Assembly: GCA_017591395.1 (NCBI GenBank) | Contig: WEDG01004865.1 | Span: 1 to 64,000 of the forward strand | Length of the DNA stretch: 64,000 nt | Direction: 5' to 3' | Source of the DNA: Schistocephalus solidus | Lineage: Eukaryota; Platyhelminthes; Cestoda; Diphyllobothriidea; Diphyllobothriidae | Shown here: in pieces, positions 23,200 to 34,954 of the stretch | Layout of the letters: each line of letters begins with the position of its first letter | Numbering within the stretch: position 1 is the first letter of the stretch | Program-made: the position numbers and the translations under genes | Notes under the pieces: model-generated | Seen by the model: the letters and a program-made list of their open reading frames with translations, nothing else | Told to the model about the DNA's origin: nothing | The model's database searches: none

Positions 23200-24100
23200 T
23201 TAACTTTTAACCAGCAGCTTAAATTATGAAGCGAATTGTTTACTGAGCACAAAAAGAAGTGCTTTTCCGAACTGAATTTACTATCGAATGATAATACGAA
23301 GCAAAGAATGATGCAGCCTTCGAAGTGAGTTTGCCAGTGGTTCTCCGTTCCTTTCTGATGTAGACACCTTTCCTGGCGAGAGACTGTTTTCTGAAGCCCG
23401 TATGAGGCAGGATCCAAATGAAGCTGAGTTAGCTTATTATTCAAGATTCCGATATCAATTTTCGTGTGCCTGCATATCACAATGTCTATAAACAATTATA
23501 GGCTGATCCTGATAAACAGACAATATGTGATCCAATGACAACTTATTTTAGTTGAGTCCTGAATTTGGGAACAGATTATTGGCCAAAAATCAAAAGCTTG
23601 GAGACGAGCGAATTTCAAACGGATGTTTCAACGACGCCGCAATAGAAACAATATGAGCAATAAATGCGCCTATTCGTTCAAAACCACTTTTAAAAAAACA
23701 ATAAATGATAGGAAGAATATTCAGGAACGACTCAGCCGTTTGTAGAGGTCAAAGGTCCTTGATAACATCAGATCTTCAAGGGGTTTTGCACTTTTGGTTC
23801 ACTGAGCGGTTGTCAGTATTTATTGGTGTAGAGGTTTTTTTATCAAGTTGACGAAGGTTATAAACAAATTCCAAATTGATGTCGTTTTGTGAGGTAATTC
23901 GGTACAGAAAAATTCCCGAAAATTCCAAAGAGTAATTACGCTCGTGCAGTGGCAGTTTTAATGTCAGAATCAGAACAAGCGAAGTGTTAACGATTTTCAA
24001 ACTGTCCAAGCCGGAGAACAAAAAGATACGTGGTTCCTTTGCACACTATGACCTTGTTTAACTGTTTTTATTTGTCTGTATACACTTGCATTTATAATGT
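23200..24100. other. Between LINE copies, nothing firm
   Basis: It may include the 5' UTR of family B (23200-23500). No other protein similarity is visible. Confidence 0.35.
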
Positions 24101-24104
24101 TTAT

Positions 24105-25662
24105 TTAAATATTGCCAGTTTACGGGCAAGGTCAAAAAATATACAGTAGAGGGTCAAGCTGACACTGAAAAAAACTCCAGATCGTTGTTACAAGTGTTTT
24201 TCAGGAGAAAAAAACTGCAGAATATTGAGGGATTAAAGTTCAGGACAGGGAAGCGTTGACACAGGTGCCCGGTGAAGGAGTTCTCCATTCAGTGTTATTT
24301 CAGGTATGCTGCACCAGCAGGTATGTCGGCGAACGGCTGTTCGCTCTCGACCTCAGCATGAAGTCCAGCACAGGATTCAGTGTCCGTGAACGCCGTCAGA
24401 ACGGAGGAGAGCTTCCACAGAGTCAGCACCCCAAATGTTTGGAAGCTGTCCTGAATGAAGAAAACTAGTGACAGCTCTCGTAAACAAGGGAAAGCTTTGC
24501 TGAAATTTGATATTTCTGGGTAGCTTATTCCAGATTGCTATAGCGTTTACCGAAAAAACTCGTGGTATATAACGCTGCGTCCCAAAGGCAGAAATAAAAA
24601 TACATCTCGATGACTGGTGTGCTGAAAGTGGTTGAGCTGCCTCAGTGATGTAAGGGGTTTAAAGGTACAACTGCTTAAAAGTTTAAACAGTAAAAATAGT
24701 GTCTTCTGTAATCTGCGAAGCAACAAAGGGTCAAGGTTTGTAAGCTCACAACATTTTTGGTAGTATATGTTTCGGTGTTCTGAATAGAAAACTCTATTTC
24801 TAAAGAAGTGCTGGACTGATTCTTTCTTCTTCCGTTCACTAGCGTGCAGAAGGATAAATAGAAACGAGCAGTATTCCAGACTAGGCCTGACATACATTTT
24901 ATAGAGGCTGATTCTAATTTTGACGGGTTTAAAATTTCTGAGAATAAACCCAGTAGTTTGGCGTGCTTTCGATACAATCAGGGCACAGTGCTCTGACATA
25001 TTTAGATTACTAGAATATGATATGCCCAGATCCTTTATAACTCCGGAAACATTTAGGGCATGACTGTCTATGCTAAGGTGGGACTGATGGTTGTCGCCAA
25101 TAACCATAACAGAGCACATGTGCCATGAAAGCGAAAGGTGCCATGTGCGACACCACTGAGCAAAGGCCTGGAGATACTTTTTTAAGAGCTCAAGCACGAT
25201 GTTGCGATCGACCAGTTTATATCGATAGGCAACTTTTCAGTCGTCAGCGTTTATAAATGGACTACCATACTGAAAACAATCAGGAACATCATTGACAAAA
25301 AGGCGAACTAGAAGCGGGCCGAGCAAGCTGCCCTGAAAAACTCCGCTCCTCACATGCGTGGGGTTGGAGATAACATCAGAAATTTTAACCCGTTGTGCGC
25401 GAGCATTAAAAAAGGAAGATATTAAGTTCAGAAGCTTTTTCCCTATGCCGAAGGAGGCAAGTTTCAGCAGTAGGAGTTCATGGTCAACACGATCAAAAGC
25501 CTTCGTGAAATCGAAGTAAACGGTGTTAATTGCGAAACCGCTGTCTCTAGATTGAAGCACATGATCAAAGATAGAGAGCTGGCAGGTGTCACAAGACCTA
25601 TTTTCAAGAAACCCATGCTGAGCCGCATTAAGTAGGTTATTCTCTGTTAGGTGACGCACTGA
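24105..25662 (-). mobile_element. CR1-like LINE, family C copy 2
   Basis: The longest C copy. RT landmarks are NAAQHGFLENRSCDTC, TVYFDFTKAFDRVDHELLL and SGVFQGSLLGPLLVRLFVND. Then comes INADD, where the usual aromatic residue of YADD is replaced by Asn, and a stop at 25237. After it come LSWHMCSVMVIGD, IKDLGISYSSNLNMSEHC and the C-terminus at 24547. The 3' UTR holds the hairpin at 24162-24219 and the terminal TTGCC/GGCAA hairpin. It is 5' truncated. Confidence 0.8.
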
Positions 25663-25955
25663 GGAGCCGAATCCCTCGTTGCTGCGTCACGCAGCAGCAG
25701 AAACATAGGCGAAACACGTGTCTGGGCATTAAGCTAGTACCTATGTCGGAAGTACGGTATAATATCTGTGCAATATAAGATTCATACTACTTGTAGTACT
25801 ACATGTTTGTAGAATGGGCATTACGTGGTTATTCCACAGTGGTTGATTGTCTTCTACACAGACGTTCATTGAAATTTCGGGTCTTACCCTAAAAAGTCAT
25901 GTCCGAATCATCTGACTCCATGTCCTGCACTTAATAATTTCAGAAATTATTTCCT

Positions 25956-25957
<2 letters not shown>

Positions 25958-26009
<52 letters not shown>

Positions 26010-26010
26010 A
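25958..26010. repeat. (TA)n microsatellite
   Basis: About 26 uninterrupted TA units, directly visible. Confidence 0.97.
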
Positions 26011-26960
26011 ATAGCTGAGGAAGATTGCATTCCGGGATTATATAGTGAAGAAGAAAGGGCTCGTCAGAAAATACAGTTGTATTCATGAATTTTCAAGTTG
26101 GTTATACCAACCCGACGTCAGACGAAATTAACAGGGGAGAAATGAAATGGTCAGATGACCAGTTTTTGCTGCAGGTCAGACAAGGACAGACAACCAACTA
26201 GGGATGTGATGAATGGGCACATAATTGGATTGGGGCCGGTAAGGGGGTGGCTGTTAGTGCTCCCTGTGCTGGAGGCTGAGGGGGATGGCAACTTCATGCG
26301 ACTGCAGACAGTAAACTTAATGGTCGTCGATGCGTGAAGGGGACAGAAGTTATTGCACCGATGTTGGAGGTGTTAATAGTTTTAACTGTTGTTTGTCGTG
26401 CCAGGGGTGTCTAGACAGGTGGCTAGACGGTGAGATTCAACATGGTCCAGACAAGATTAGCGGTTGTGGTTAGGTTGTGGGCGCAAGTAAAGAAGTTCTT
26501 TGGAAAAAAATGGGTAACTATATTAGGCAAATTTTCGACGGTGGTTCCCCAGGTTGTCATCAGACTTGTGGTAAGTTGACAAAAAAATTTAAAATTCAAA
26601 ACGTGCCAGAAAATCAATATTGCTGAATCAGTACTGCCAATAGCTGTAATTTTGGGTAGACATCCCATTCGGATTGGCTACCGCGTTTTCCACTTTTCCT
26701 TGCGATTGTTGTACACGGCATCCAATTTTGATGTGCCACTTAATGCACGAATCATCAGAATATATGGCCTCTAATGATTTCCGGCCTCTCCTCGATGGGC
26801 AGAAGCCAAAATGGGTGGTTTTTCCCATGCACCTTTGTGACCAGTTTCTTGTGTATGCATGGCAACTTAAGACAGGTGGTCTCGTCTCTTTGCAGACAAC
26901 TGGTGTTCGTGTAGGTGTGTTGAGAATGATTTTCCTACACACAATACAGTTTTCTACCTG
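26010..26960. other. Unassigned, possibly old repeat
   Basis: It has overlapping frames on both strands (26674-26961 + and 26628-26969 -), neither recognised. No match to other families in the window. Confidence 0.3.
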
Positions 26961-28232
26961 AAAGACCATGCGGAGTGTGTCACTTAGCTTTTCTTAACCT
27001 CATCACTTCCCTTCGTAAGGAACAGCAGTCAGTGGCTGTGAGCTACTTTGACCTGAGCAAAGCCTTTGACAAAGGTACTGCACAGACGTCTTCTGGTGAA
27101 ACTGGAAGCCCTCGGAATCCAGCCTCCTCTCCTTGACTTCATTAGTTCCTACTTGTCTAAACACAATCAGAATGTCTTAGTAGGTTACAGCTATTCGACG
27201 CCTCAGCCGATCACGAGTGGTGTTTTTCAAGGCATGGTTCTAGGTTCCCTTCTCTTCATGTTGTACAAAAAGGATATTTCAACTTTACTCACAAATTCAC
27301 AAAATCTCGTTTACGCTGACGATCTCAAGTGCATTTATTCATTTTCCAAAGACACTGCCAATATTTGTGTTGATAAAATCAACACTGATCTACTTATGCT
27401 CTCACGTTGGAGCTGTACTTGGCAGATAAACGTTTCACCATCCAAGAGCAGTTTCAAGTATTTTGACCCCGCCAAGCTTCCCTGACCCCTAATATTGCAA
27501 AAATTACACTTTTCGAAAGAGCAACCATAAAAATACTGAGGTCTAAGTTACACGAATAAACTAGCAATATCACCTCATGCAGATGGAATTTCTGCCAAGG
27601 CTGCACAGATATGTGGGTTTATATCACATAATTTCTTCCTTCCGGAAATAAAGTTAAACCTGTAACGCATGTTTATTCTTCCTATTCTAGAATACTGCTG
27701 TGCCCTCTTTGGGTTGATGAACGCCTCTGACCGCAGTAGGATTGAAAAAGTTCAGAGGGTTTTTTCTCGAAGACTATTTTCTCTTCCTGCATCTATTATT
27801 CACTTATACGGATATATGCCAGTTAGCAAACATTAAATTTCTCTGGGTTGGAAGACTCAAAGTCGGTCTCTAATTCCTTTTTGCGTTAACTCTAGCTGAA
27901 ATCTCCCAGGAATTAACGCTCTCACTACGGTAGATCGACCCTATGTCACTCGAAATTCCTCCATTATCATTTCACCACACATAAGCTCAGCAACTAAACG
28001 TTCTCCGTTTTTTGCCTCCAGATATGTTTATATATAAAATAGTCTTCCACTGGAAATTAGGTTGTCATCTACATTAACTTTTTTTAAAACCCAATTACAC
28101 AAACATTTAACTTCGGAAGATATAATGTCCTTATGGTCTGTTCCCTTCCCAAACGCGCAACTTTAAGATATTTAAAAGGGTCCTCCTGGCATTTGAGGCA
28201 GTTTCCTTGATTTGATATTGGTTTCTGGAGTG
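26960..28232 (+). mobile_element. CR1/Jockey-like LINE, family H copy 1
   Basis: 5'-truncated RT reading SYFDLSKAFDK, RRLLVKLEALGIQPPLLDF, SGVFQGMVLGSLLF, LVYADDLKCIYSF (intact YADD, about 27315), LSRWSCTWQINVSPSKS, SPHADGISAKAAQICGF, EKVQRVFSRRLF and KTQLHKHLTSED near 28105. Several stops and frameshifts follow 27485. The 3' UTR begins in the GGTCCTCCTGG block and is cut at about 28232, close to where the RTE-2 leader starts. Confidence 0.8.
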
Positions 28233-28339
28233 TTTGGGTACTAGGTAAGGGTAGCAGCACACATATAACATTTGGTTGCTCCATTTGTCTCGTACAGGTC
28301 GTGAATGCTCTTGAAGCCGTCTTTAACTGGCACCCAACT

Positions 28340-31300
28340 ATCACCTGTGGCTCCTCGAAGTTAGGTTCTTCCCAGCGGCCACACCCCAGGCAACCGTTAC
28401 GACAAGCGGGCTAAACCAGGTGAGGATCTCCTGTGTTGTGTGTGCCTCCACACCCGGTATGTCTGACTCCTGAACTTCCCACCTCCCCCCTCTCAAAAGT
28501 CCTACGATGGGGCGACAGCAACACCGTAGGCGGCCCAGGCTAACTCGGGTCGTTCTCCCACTAAAACAAAAGTGTCTCATAGTGGAGTGCGGCAGCCGTC
28601 TGGGACATCCGAGCAACCCTATTTAGGGACAGCAATGCTAGCCTCCTCGCAAAGGAAGGGGCTAGAAAAGGTGCTCTCAATAAACGATGGTTATCACATA
28701 TTCTGCAGCCGGTCACGGCTCACAGATCGCAAAATACGCGGTCGTAAAACTCAAACAAACAACAATATTCACCGTCTCCATCCCCCTTGCCATACCCTCA
28801 AGGCTGCTCGAGTAAGTCCACTCATACTAGCAGCCTGAAATGTTCTTTCCCTTTTAGACAATCCTAGGAGCAACCGGTCGGAAGGGAGGATGGCGCTAGT
28901 GACTCGGGAACTGGCGCGCTACAAGGTGGCAATTGCTGCTCTCAGCGAGACCCGATTCTATGAGCAGGGTCAGCTGGAGAAGGTGGGTGCCGGTTACACC
29001 TTCTTCTTGGGCGGCCGGCCAAAGGCAGAGCGACACAACGCTGGTGTTGCTTTTGCCATCCGGAACGACATCGTGGGACGTCTACACTGTCTGCCACAGG
29101 GTATCAATGATCGTCTGATTAGCTTCCGCCTGCCTCTTCGGGGAGACAATTTCGCCACCATCATCAGCGCCTATGCTCCCCCAATCACGAGCTCTGATGT
29201 GGCGAAGGACGAATTCTACGAGGACCTGCACACCCTGCTGGTAACTAAGCCGAAAAAAGGACAAGGTAATTGTCCTTTGTGACTTCACCACCCGCGTCGG
29301 GACGGACCACGCTGTCTGGCAGGGAGTGCTTGGTCGCCACGGTCTCGATAGCTGTAATGATAACGGTCTCCTTCTTCTGCAAACATGTGCGGAAAACTGG
29401 CACCTGTTGACCAACAACTTCTCCCGCCTTCTGACGCGGGAGTATGCCACGTGGATGCACCCTCGGTCGCGGTGCTGGCAGCTGCTGGACTATGTTTTCG
29501 TCTGGAGGCGAGATCAACAGGACGTGCTGGTAACTAAGGCCATCCGCGATGCCAATGGTTGGACAGATCAGCGCCTCGTCATCTCCCAGATGAGGCTTTA
29601 ACTGTAATCCCGACGAAGGCCCCAATGTAAGCGTCCACCAGGTAAGTTAAATACACTTTTTGTAAATTTGCCTGCTCATTGTTTTGAATTTAGCAACCAA
29701 ATAACCACGAAACTGGAGAACATGCATGCTTTAGAGGATAATGCTACCGTGGAGACATGATGGAGCCAATTGCGAAATGTCATCACGTCCAACGCCCTCG
29801 AAGTCCTCGGACGCACACGCCTTCTAACACCAGGACTGGTTTGACGACAATGACGCCGACATCATCAACTTACGGAGAAGAATGGACTACACATGCCTAC
29901 ATGGACCTTCGGACTGACGCCACCAATGCCAGTGCCTGGTACGGCAACGGCTGCATGAGATGCAGGATGCCTGGATGACCTGAAAAGGCTGAGGAAATCC
30001 AGGGGTATGCTGACCGCAATGAAATGAAAAACTGTTTCAAAGCCATCAAGGCCATCTACGACCCGTGTATCAAGGGGACCGCACCGCTGCTCAGCTCTGA
30101 CGGCACAACACTGCTGACAGAACAATCGCAAATTCTGAAGCGTTGGACCGAGCAATTCTGATGTGTCCTTAAATTGCTCATCAGCCATCTCCGATGCTGC
30201 CATTGACTGGCTGCCTCAATTGGACACGAACAATGACCTGGATCTGCCGCCTTCCCTACCAGAAACCATCTGGGCCGTGCAGCAGATTTCCAGCGGTAAA
30301 GCACCGGCATCCGACGCAATCCCACCTGAAGTCTACAAGCACGCGGGGCCCCGGCTGATGGCAGAACTCACAACAATATTCCAGGAGATGTGGCGCCAAG
30401 GACAATTTCCTCAGGATTTCAAAGACCGACCATCGTCCATCTCTACAAACGGAAGGGGAACCGGTAACTCTGTGATAATCACAGAGGCATCTCGTTGCTC
30501 AACATCGCCGGGAAGATCTTCGCCCGTATCCTTCTCAATCGTCTGAACGGTCACCTAGAGCAGGGCCTGCTAACGGAAAGCCAATGTGGCTTCCGTTGAC
30601 ACCGCGAGACAACCGATATGATCTTTGCCGCCCGCCAGCTACAAGAGAATTGCCAGGAGATGCAAACTCACCTATACACTACCTTCGTGGATCTGACGAA
30701 AGCCTTTGACACAGTAAATCTCGACGGACTGTGGAAAGTCATGCAGAAATTCGGTTGTCCTGAGCGGCTCACGCACACGGTGCGTCAGCTTCATGACGGG
30801 ATGGCGGCGCGCGTCACTGACAACGGGACGGTATCCTATGCATTCACAGTGACCGACGGAGTGAAGCATGGCTGCGTATTTGCTCCCACCCTGTTCAGTC
30901 GCATGTTCTCGGCTATAGTGATGGACGCCTACCGTGACGAGCAGACTGTGATTCGCATCGCTTTACAGAACAAACGGGCATCTTCTCAACATTCGGAGTA
31001 TGCAGGCTTCAACGCATGTGTCTACGGCTACAGTCCATGACTTGCTATTCGAGGGGCGACTGCGCCCTTAACATGGTGACGGAGGAGAACAGGCAAAGGA
31101 GAATGGACCTATTAGCCACAGGCTGCGCCGATTTTGGATTAACAATCAGTACAGCCAAAACAGTTGTCAGGCACCAGCCCTCACCCAGCGCGGAATACAA
31201 TGCTCCCCGAATCAATGTCAACGGTGTTCAACTCAAAACGTGGAACCCTTCGCTTGTCTAGGAAGCACGCTGTCACGCAACACGAGAATCGATGACGAGG

Positions 31301-32290
31301 TTGCCCAACGGATCTCCAAGGATAGTCAAGTCTTCGGCCGGCTGCAGGCCTCCATGTGGAATCACCACGGTATTCACCAAAACACCAAACTGAAGATGTA
31401 CAAGGCCGTCGTCCTGACGACACTCCTTTACGGAGCGGAAGCCTGGACCGTCTACTCGAACCAAGCTGCGTAGCTGAATCACTTCCATCTCAACTGCCTC
31501 CGCAGAATACTGAAGCTGAGATGGCAAGACAGGATCCCGGACACGGAAGTCCTGGAGAGAACCGGAATCCTCAGCATCCACGCCATGCTGAGGCAAGTGC
31601 AACTGCGATGGAGTCGCCACATGGTAAGAATGGACGATGAGCGACTACCCAAACGACTTAAATACGGAGATATCGCTTCAGGTGCTTTCCAACATGGAGG
31701 TCAAAAACGACGCTACCAGGACACTATGGAGACTTCCCTGAAGCAACTGCAGATCAATCCTGTAACCTGGGCAGACCTCGCCCAGGATTGACCGGTATAG
31801 AGAAGATCCGTGAAGACTGGTTCAGCAATCTATTAGGCTAACCGGATCACCACCAAGGCCAAAAGAGCGGCACGAAAGTCACCAGCGTCCCGGACCAAAA
31901 CCTTCGATGCCCAGGCCCTGCCAACATGCCCACGCTGTCAACACATCTTCCGTGCGCGAATCGGCCTGGTTGGACATCTTCGGACACAATTCACAAACAA
32001 TCTGACAATTCTAATTTCTACGTCAAATTCTGCTAACCATCCTTCAGACTCCTCCACGCTCACTCCTGGCATCAATTCCATTACTCTCACCATCATAGAG
32101 ACCACATCCCAATACCCATCACCTGTTACCCTCAGCACCGCTGCCACCACCGCCACCGCCGTCACCACCACTGTCACCAGCGATGGGGGCTCTCTCTCAT
32201 AAACTGCCCTCACTGCAACCGCACATTCACCTCACCCATCAGCCGTGTCGGTCACTTGCGAATCCATCACACAGAGACTGGTTTTCGTCT
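28340..32290 (+). mobile_element. RTE-like LINE with C-terminal zinc fingers, decayed (RTE-2)
   Basis: Endonuclease from ATG 28890: [46 protein letters not shown] sequence, [29 protein letters not shown] (30295), TTFVDLTKAFDTVN (30681), GVKHGCVFAPTLFSRMF, KMYKAVVLTTLLYGAEAWT (31393). Then come [43 protein letters not shown] and, at 31920-32000, CPRCQHIFRARIGLVGHL. A second finger-like CPHCNRTFTSPISRVGHLRI sits at about 32200-32270. The LFADDCAL region near 31040 is destroyed by a frameshift. A G+C-rich leader precedes the ATG. Confidence 0.85.
31920..32285 (+). pseudogene. C-terminal zinc-finger module of RTE-2
   Basis: Two CxxC...H motifs (CPRC...GHL and CPHC...GHLRIHH) are joined by a Thr/Ser/Pro-rich linker of about 70 codons. 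The second keeps the C2H2 spacing. In the first, the last ligand position is changed (RTQF where a Cys or His is expected), and the linker has a stop. Such fingers probably serve nucleic-acid binding by the LINE protein. Confidence 0.65.
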
Positions 32291-32384
32291 ACGTTAGTGA
32301 TTTCCGAAACCAAATCTCACAAACAGATAACTTTTTTTCAGTTTAGTGTTTTGAGGAAAATCGGCTTATGCCTTTGAAATTCCT

Positions 32385-32880
32385 ATTTGTTACATAAAAG
32401 TACGTTTTACCTCTCCTGGATTACTGCTCAATTTTCTTTGGCATAATGCCATCAGATGGCCGAAAGAAACTAGAAGCCATTCAAAGATGCTTTACCAGAT
32501 CCTTATCCAAATGTGATGGCATTCAAGGCTCATACATGGAACGTTTACAATAGATATGTTCTTTAACCCGTCTGGATCAGAAGACTCAAACATGGTCTCA
32601 CTTTTCTATTCAAAATCACACGCGACCAAGATATTCTCAGAATAACTATACTAACAAATCAAAACGGCCCCCGAGACACTAGAAATTATGAAAATATAAT
32701 AAAAATTCCTAAATTCAAAAAGGCCCAACGATCCAAATTCTATTCCATAAGATACGTGATAATATGGAATGCCATACCAAGTTCTATCAGAAATAGTCGA
32801 ACCCTACTAGAATTTAAAATAAAAATCAAACAACACCTGTTAAATAATACAACATCTATTTTTGAATAAGATAGGACATT
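32385..32880 (+). mobile_element. LINE RT C-terminal fragment, family L
   Basis: Frame reads LPLLDYCSIFFGIMPSDGRKKLEAIQRCFTRSL, the C-terminal thumb-like region of Jockey/CR1-type RTs, then decays with stops. AT-rich end. Not closely related to families A-K by eye. Confidence 0.6.
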
Positions 32881-33302
32881 TTTTAACTCAGTTCTTTAAC
32901 ATAGAATTCGGGCCGAAAGGGCTCTGATAACGCCAACTTCGGGAATCACGCGTGTTACAACGTGGCGGTTACTATCGGCGAAAGCTACTTCACTTCTGAG
33001 TCCTCCCCGATGAGCTGCCGTAGGTGCATCTAGAAGACTAGCAAATCCAAACGTACTTTGCGGTGATAGCCATTTCAGGCTAGAAGCTCCCACGAGTAGC
33101 TAATTGACGTCCTTTTATGAACATCTTACGATGACCTGCAATGCACACAGAGATGAAGAATTTAATCATCTGGTTATGTGCAAGCTATAGCTGGTGGTTA
33201 GTGACCTACAAGACTCATAAATACCTATCTTCTGGCTATGCGCAAGGGCTCTCAATTTAATCATTTATATACGCCCATTATCTAAAAGCAGTCCATTTTG
33301 TG

Positions 33303-33553
33303 CTTATTAAAAGACTTTTATGATAATTTTAAAATTTTTAATGTTTGATAAGCGTCTTTATTTTTATATTTTATGATCGTCTTATTAGTTTTATCTCAGC
33401 CCATTAGCATACCAATAGATCCGAGATAAAGATATAACTAAGACTTGCAGGTTACCCTTTTAAGCAAATTGTTTAACGATCATAAAATTATATATAAAAA
33501 TAAAGACGCTATCCAAAAAAAAATTTAAAATTATCATAAATTTTTAATAAGTT
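33303..33553. repeat. Foldback (inverted) repeat, MITE-like
   Basis: Arm 33303-33379 is the reverse complement of arm 33474-33553, with small gaps. Shared blocks include TTATGATAATTTTAAA, AGCGTCTTTATTTTTATA and TTTTATGATCGT. The spacer is about 95 bp. AT-rich and directly visible. It resembles a MITE or a palindromic DNA-transposon remnant. It sits just 3' of the exon at 33605-34012. Confidence 0.75.
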
Positions 33554-33604
33554 TTAAAAATGGAAAAAAAGCTGTCTTTATGATAATGAGTATATAAAAC
33601 GATC

Positions 33605-34012
33605 TGATTCTGGGCATGTCCGGGACATGCGTTTTGAAAATTTCTAGGACGTTGCGTAGGTGGGTATGGGCAATATTTGATTCAATAGCCCATTCCCTAA
33701 CCCTATCACGAGTAGACATTTGCGAGGGTATAGAACTCTCAGTGCTGCTTTCCTCTTCCTCTGACGACGAATCACTATATCCATCACTGTCATCCGTGTG
33801 CTCTACTGCAGATGACCACAACGATGCTTCATGTACATCTACGGGCACGTCCATCCAAGTTCGATTGCTGGACGATGCAGATGTGCCTTCGTCATCAGCA
33901 TTTACCCGTTTGCGCTTGGATATAAACCTATTCACTTCCTCCGTAACTTCGCGGCATATATCTTCCACATCGCGAGCAACATGCCTTCTAATTGTCCTTT
34001 TTACTTGGCTGC
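33605..34012 (-). CDS. Transposon-associated protein exon (unknown function)
   Basis: Begins after acceptor TTATGTTTAG with SQVKRTIRRHVARDVED, continues through an acidic Ser-rich run (TDDSDGYSDSSSEEEESS) and ends MSTRDRVREWAIESNIAHTHLRNVLEIFKTHVPDMPR. The last segment resembles a short helical module that I associate with DNA-transposon-encoded proteins in animals, where it is followed by SRTLL-type sequence. Here the similarity stops at DMPR and unrelated sequence follows, so the gene is cut or spliced there. The longer frame upstream to 34139 is hydrophobic and probably not coding. Family assignment is tentative. Confidence 0.45.
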
Positions 34013-34204
34013 CTAAACATAATATAATGTTGATACACAAAAAAAGGGATAAAGTATAGAAAAAGGGAATATAACTGCGGAAATGAGTCGGTAATATAAG
34101 TGCAGGCAGCAATAAGGTCACACGCGCACGCCACGGCAAGTGAAAGTGAAATCGCGCGCACGCACGCCGGATCTTCGCACACTAACAACACGCCAACCAA
34201 TCAC

Positions 34205-34275
34205 GGCTCGGTGACGTCATAGAGATTAACCAATGATTACGAGCTATGTCCTATCTCGACATGTCGAGATTAATG
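34205..34275. promoter_or_regulatory. Palindromes upstream of the 34.0 kb minus-strand exon
   Basis: A perfect 8-bp CRE-like site TGACGTCA lies at 34212-34219. A perfect 18-bp palindrome, ATCTCGACATGTCGAGAT, lies at 34253-34270. Both lie 200-260 bp upstream of the acceptor of the minus-strand exon, so they could be promoter elements or part of a transposon end. Function is not demonstrated. Confidence 0.3.
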
Positions 34276-34329
34276 GATATCAGGGCTATATCGACATGCT
34301 ATTAGGGTAGTATATTTATTTCGGTTTTA

Positions 34330-34950
34330 ACATCATTTATGGTCTACGTAATTCGAATGCGCAACGAGCCGCATGCCTAGATTTTGATATAGCTTTATGA
34401 AATGAATGGTACTAGCTGTTTCATACAGCTAGATCAAACCTAATTCAACACTATGTTAAATAATACAAATATGAAGACTGTAGGACTGCATTGAAAGTTT
34501 CTTACCGTTGAACACTTCCTGCTCCTAATCTTTTTCACCTTTTTTTATCAATCAGTCAACTAAGTCTAATTAGTTGGCAGACCCCACACCGGAATCGACT
34601 GCGCTCGCATCTGATTCAAAGTACTTATCCCTTCGAATTGACCGCAGGCGTTTCTACCTCTGTCGAATGAATACTCTCTCGAACGTCAATAACAGACTAG
34701 TCTTGACTCTAACCATTCTTATCTGATACATTCATCCTCATTCTGTAAAACTGTTTTAACTTTAAATTTTGCTATTTCTTAGCCTTGGAAAACAGGTTTT
34801 TTACTTAAAAACAAACTCTTCATTTCGAACACTGCTTTTTAAGCAAACAAACAAACTAAATCAAAAGTTGTTAATGAAAAGAGGAGTTTGTTTTAGGTTT
34901 TTTCCTGTGTTCTAAGGATTTTACGGCGCCCAAGCAGTGCCAAATCAATA
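34330..34950. other. AT-rich spacer, no gene seen
   Basis: Between the transposon-like exon and LINE family D. No recognisable coding or repeat content. Confidence 0.4.
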
Positions 34951-34954
34951 AACC

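Larger units (their letters stand above)
17002..23200 (-). mobile_element. CR1-like LINE, near full length, split by a nested element (family B)
   Basis: On the - strand, from 23173 downward: ORF1, then endonuclease (TETWLNEQ, GDFNAPNIDW, GRSDHCVLAWEY), a linker (KKKRRLWRTYARYQQPEHF), RT (SPGPDGISAKVL, interrupted at 20080, resuming LPTEWKIANIAPIHKGG near 18440), AYIDFSKAFDRVPHKR, MFADDLKL (about 17955) and the C-terminal LLDQVQRRAMKIVRGL and SQRVIDE. The block expected between DRRQ and GPILFLIY is deleted near 18040, so RT is defective. The 3' tail is a short ACTGAATTAT-type repeat at 17004-17030. The 5' boundary is unclear. Confidence 0.85.

Noticed and set aside
24256..24468. + strand frames over family C 3' UTRs (also 37281-37538)
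   Set aside because: Antisense shadows of a conserved LINE 3' UTR; their repetition reflects repeat copies, not a gene family.
25660..25720. GCTGCGTCACGCAGCAGC palindrome as a regulatory or transposon end
   Set aside because: Short, single, and at the truncated edge of a LINE; no partner or duplication found.
29245..29625. Antisense frames across RTE-2 (29082-29625, 29865-30325, 31181-31620)
   Set aside because: They mirror the element's coding strand and have no independent support.
32896..33093. 65-codon minus-strand frame as a gene
   Set aside because: No recognisable protein; more likely an unclassified repeat fragment.
33831..34059. + strand frames opposite the 33.6-34.0 kb exon
   Set aside because: Ser-rich reading of the complementary strand of an acidic/Ser-rich exon.
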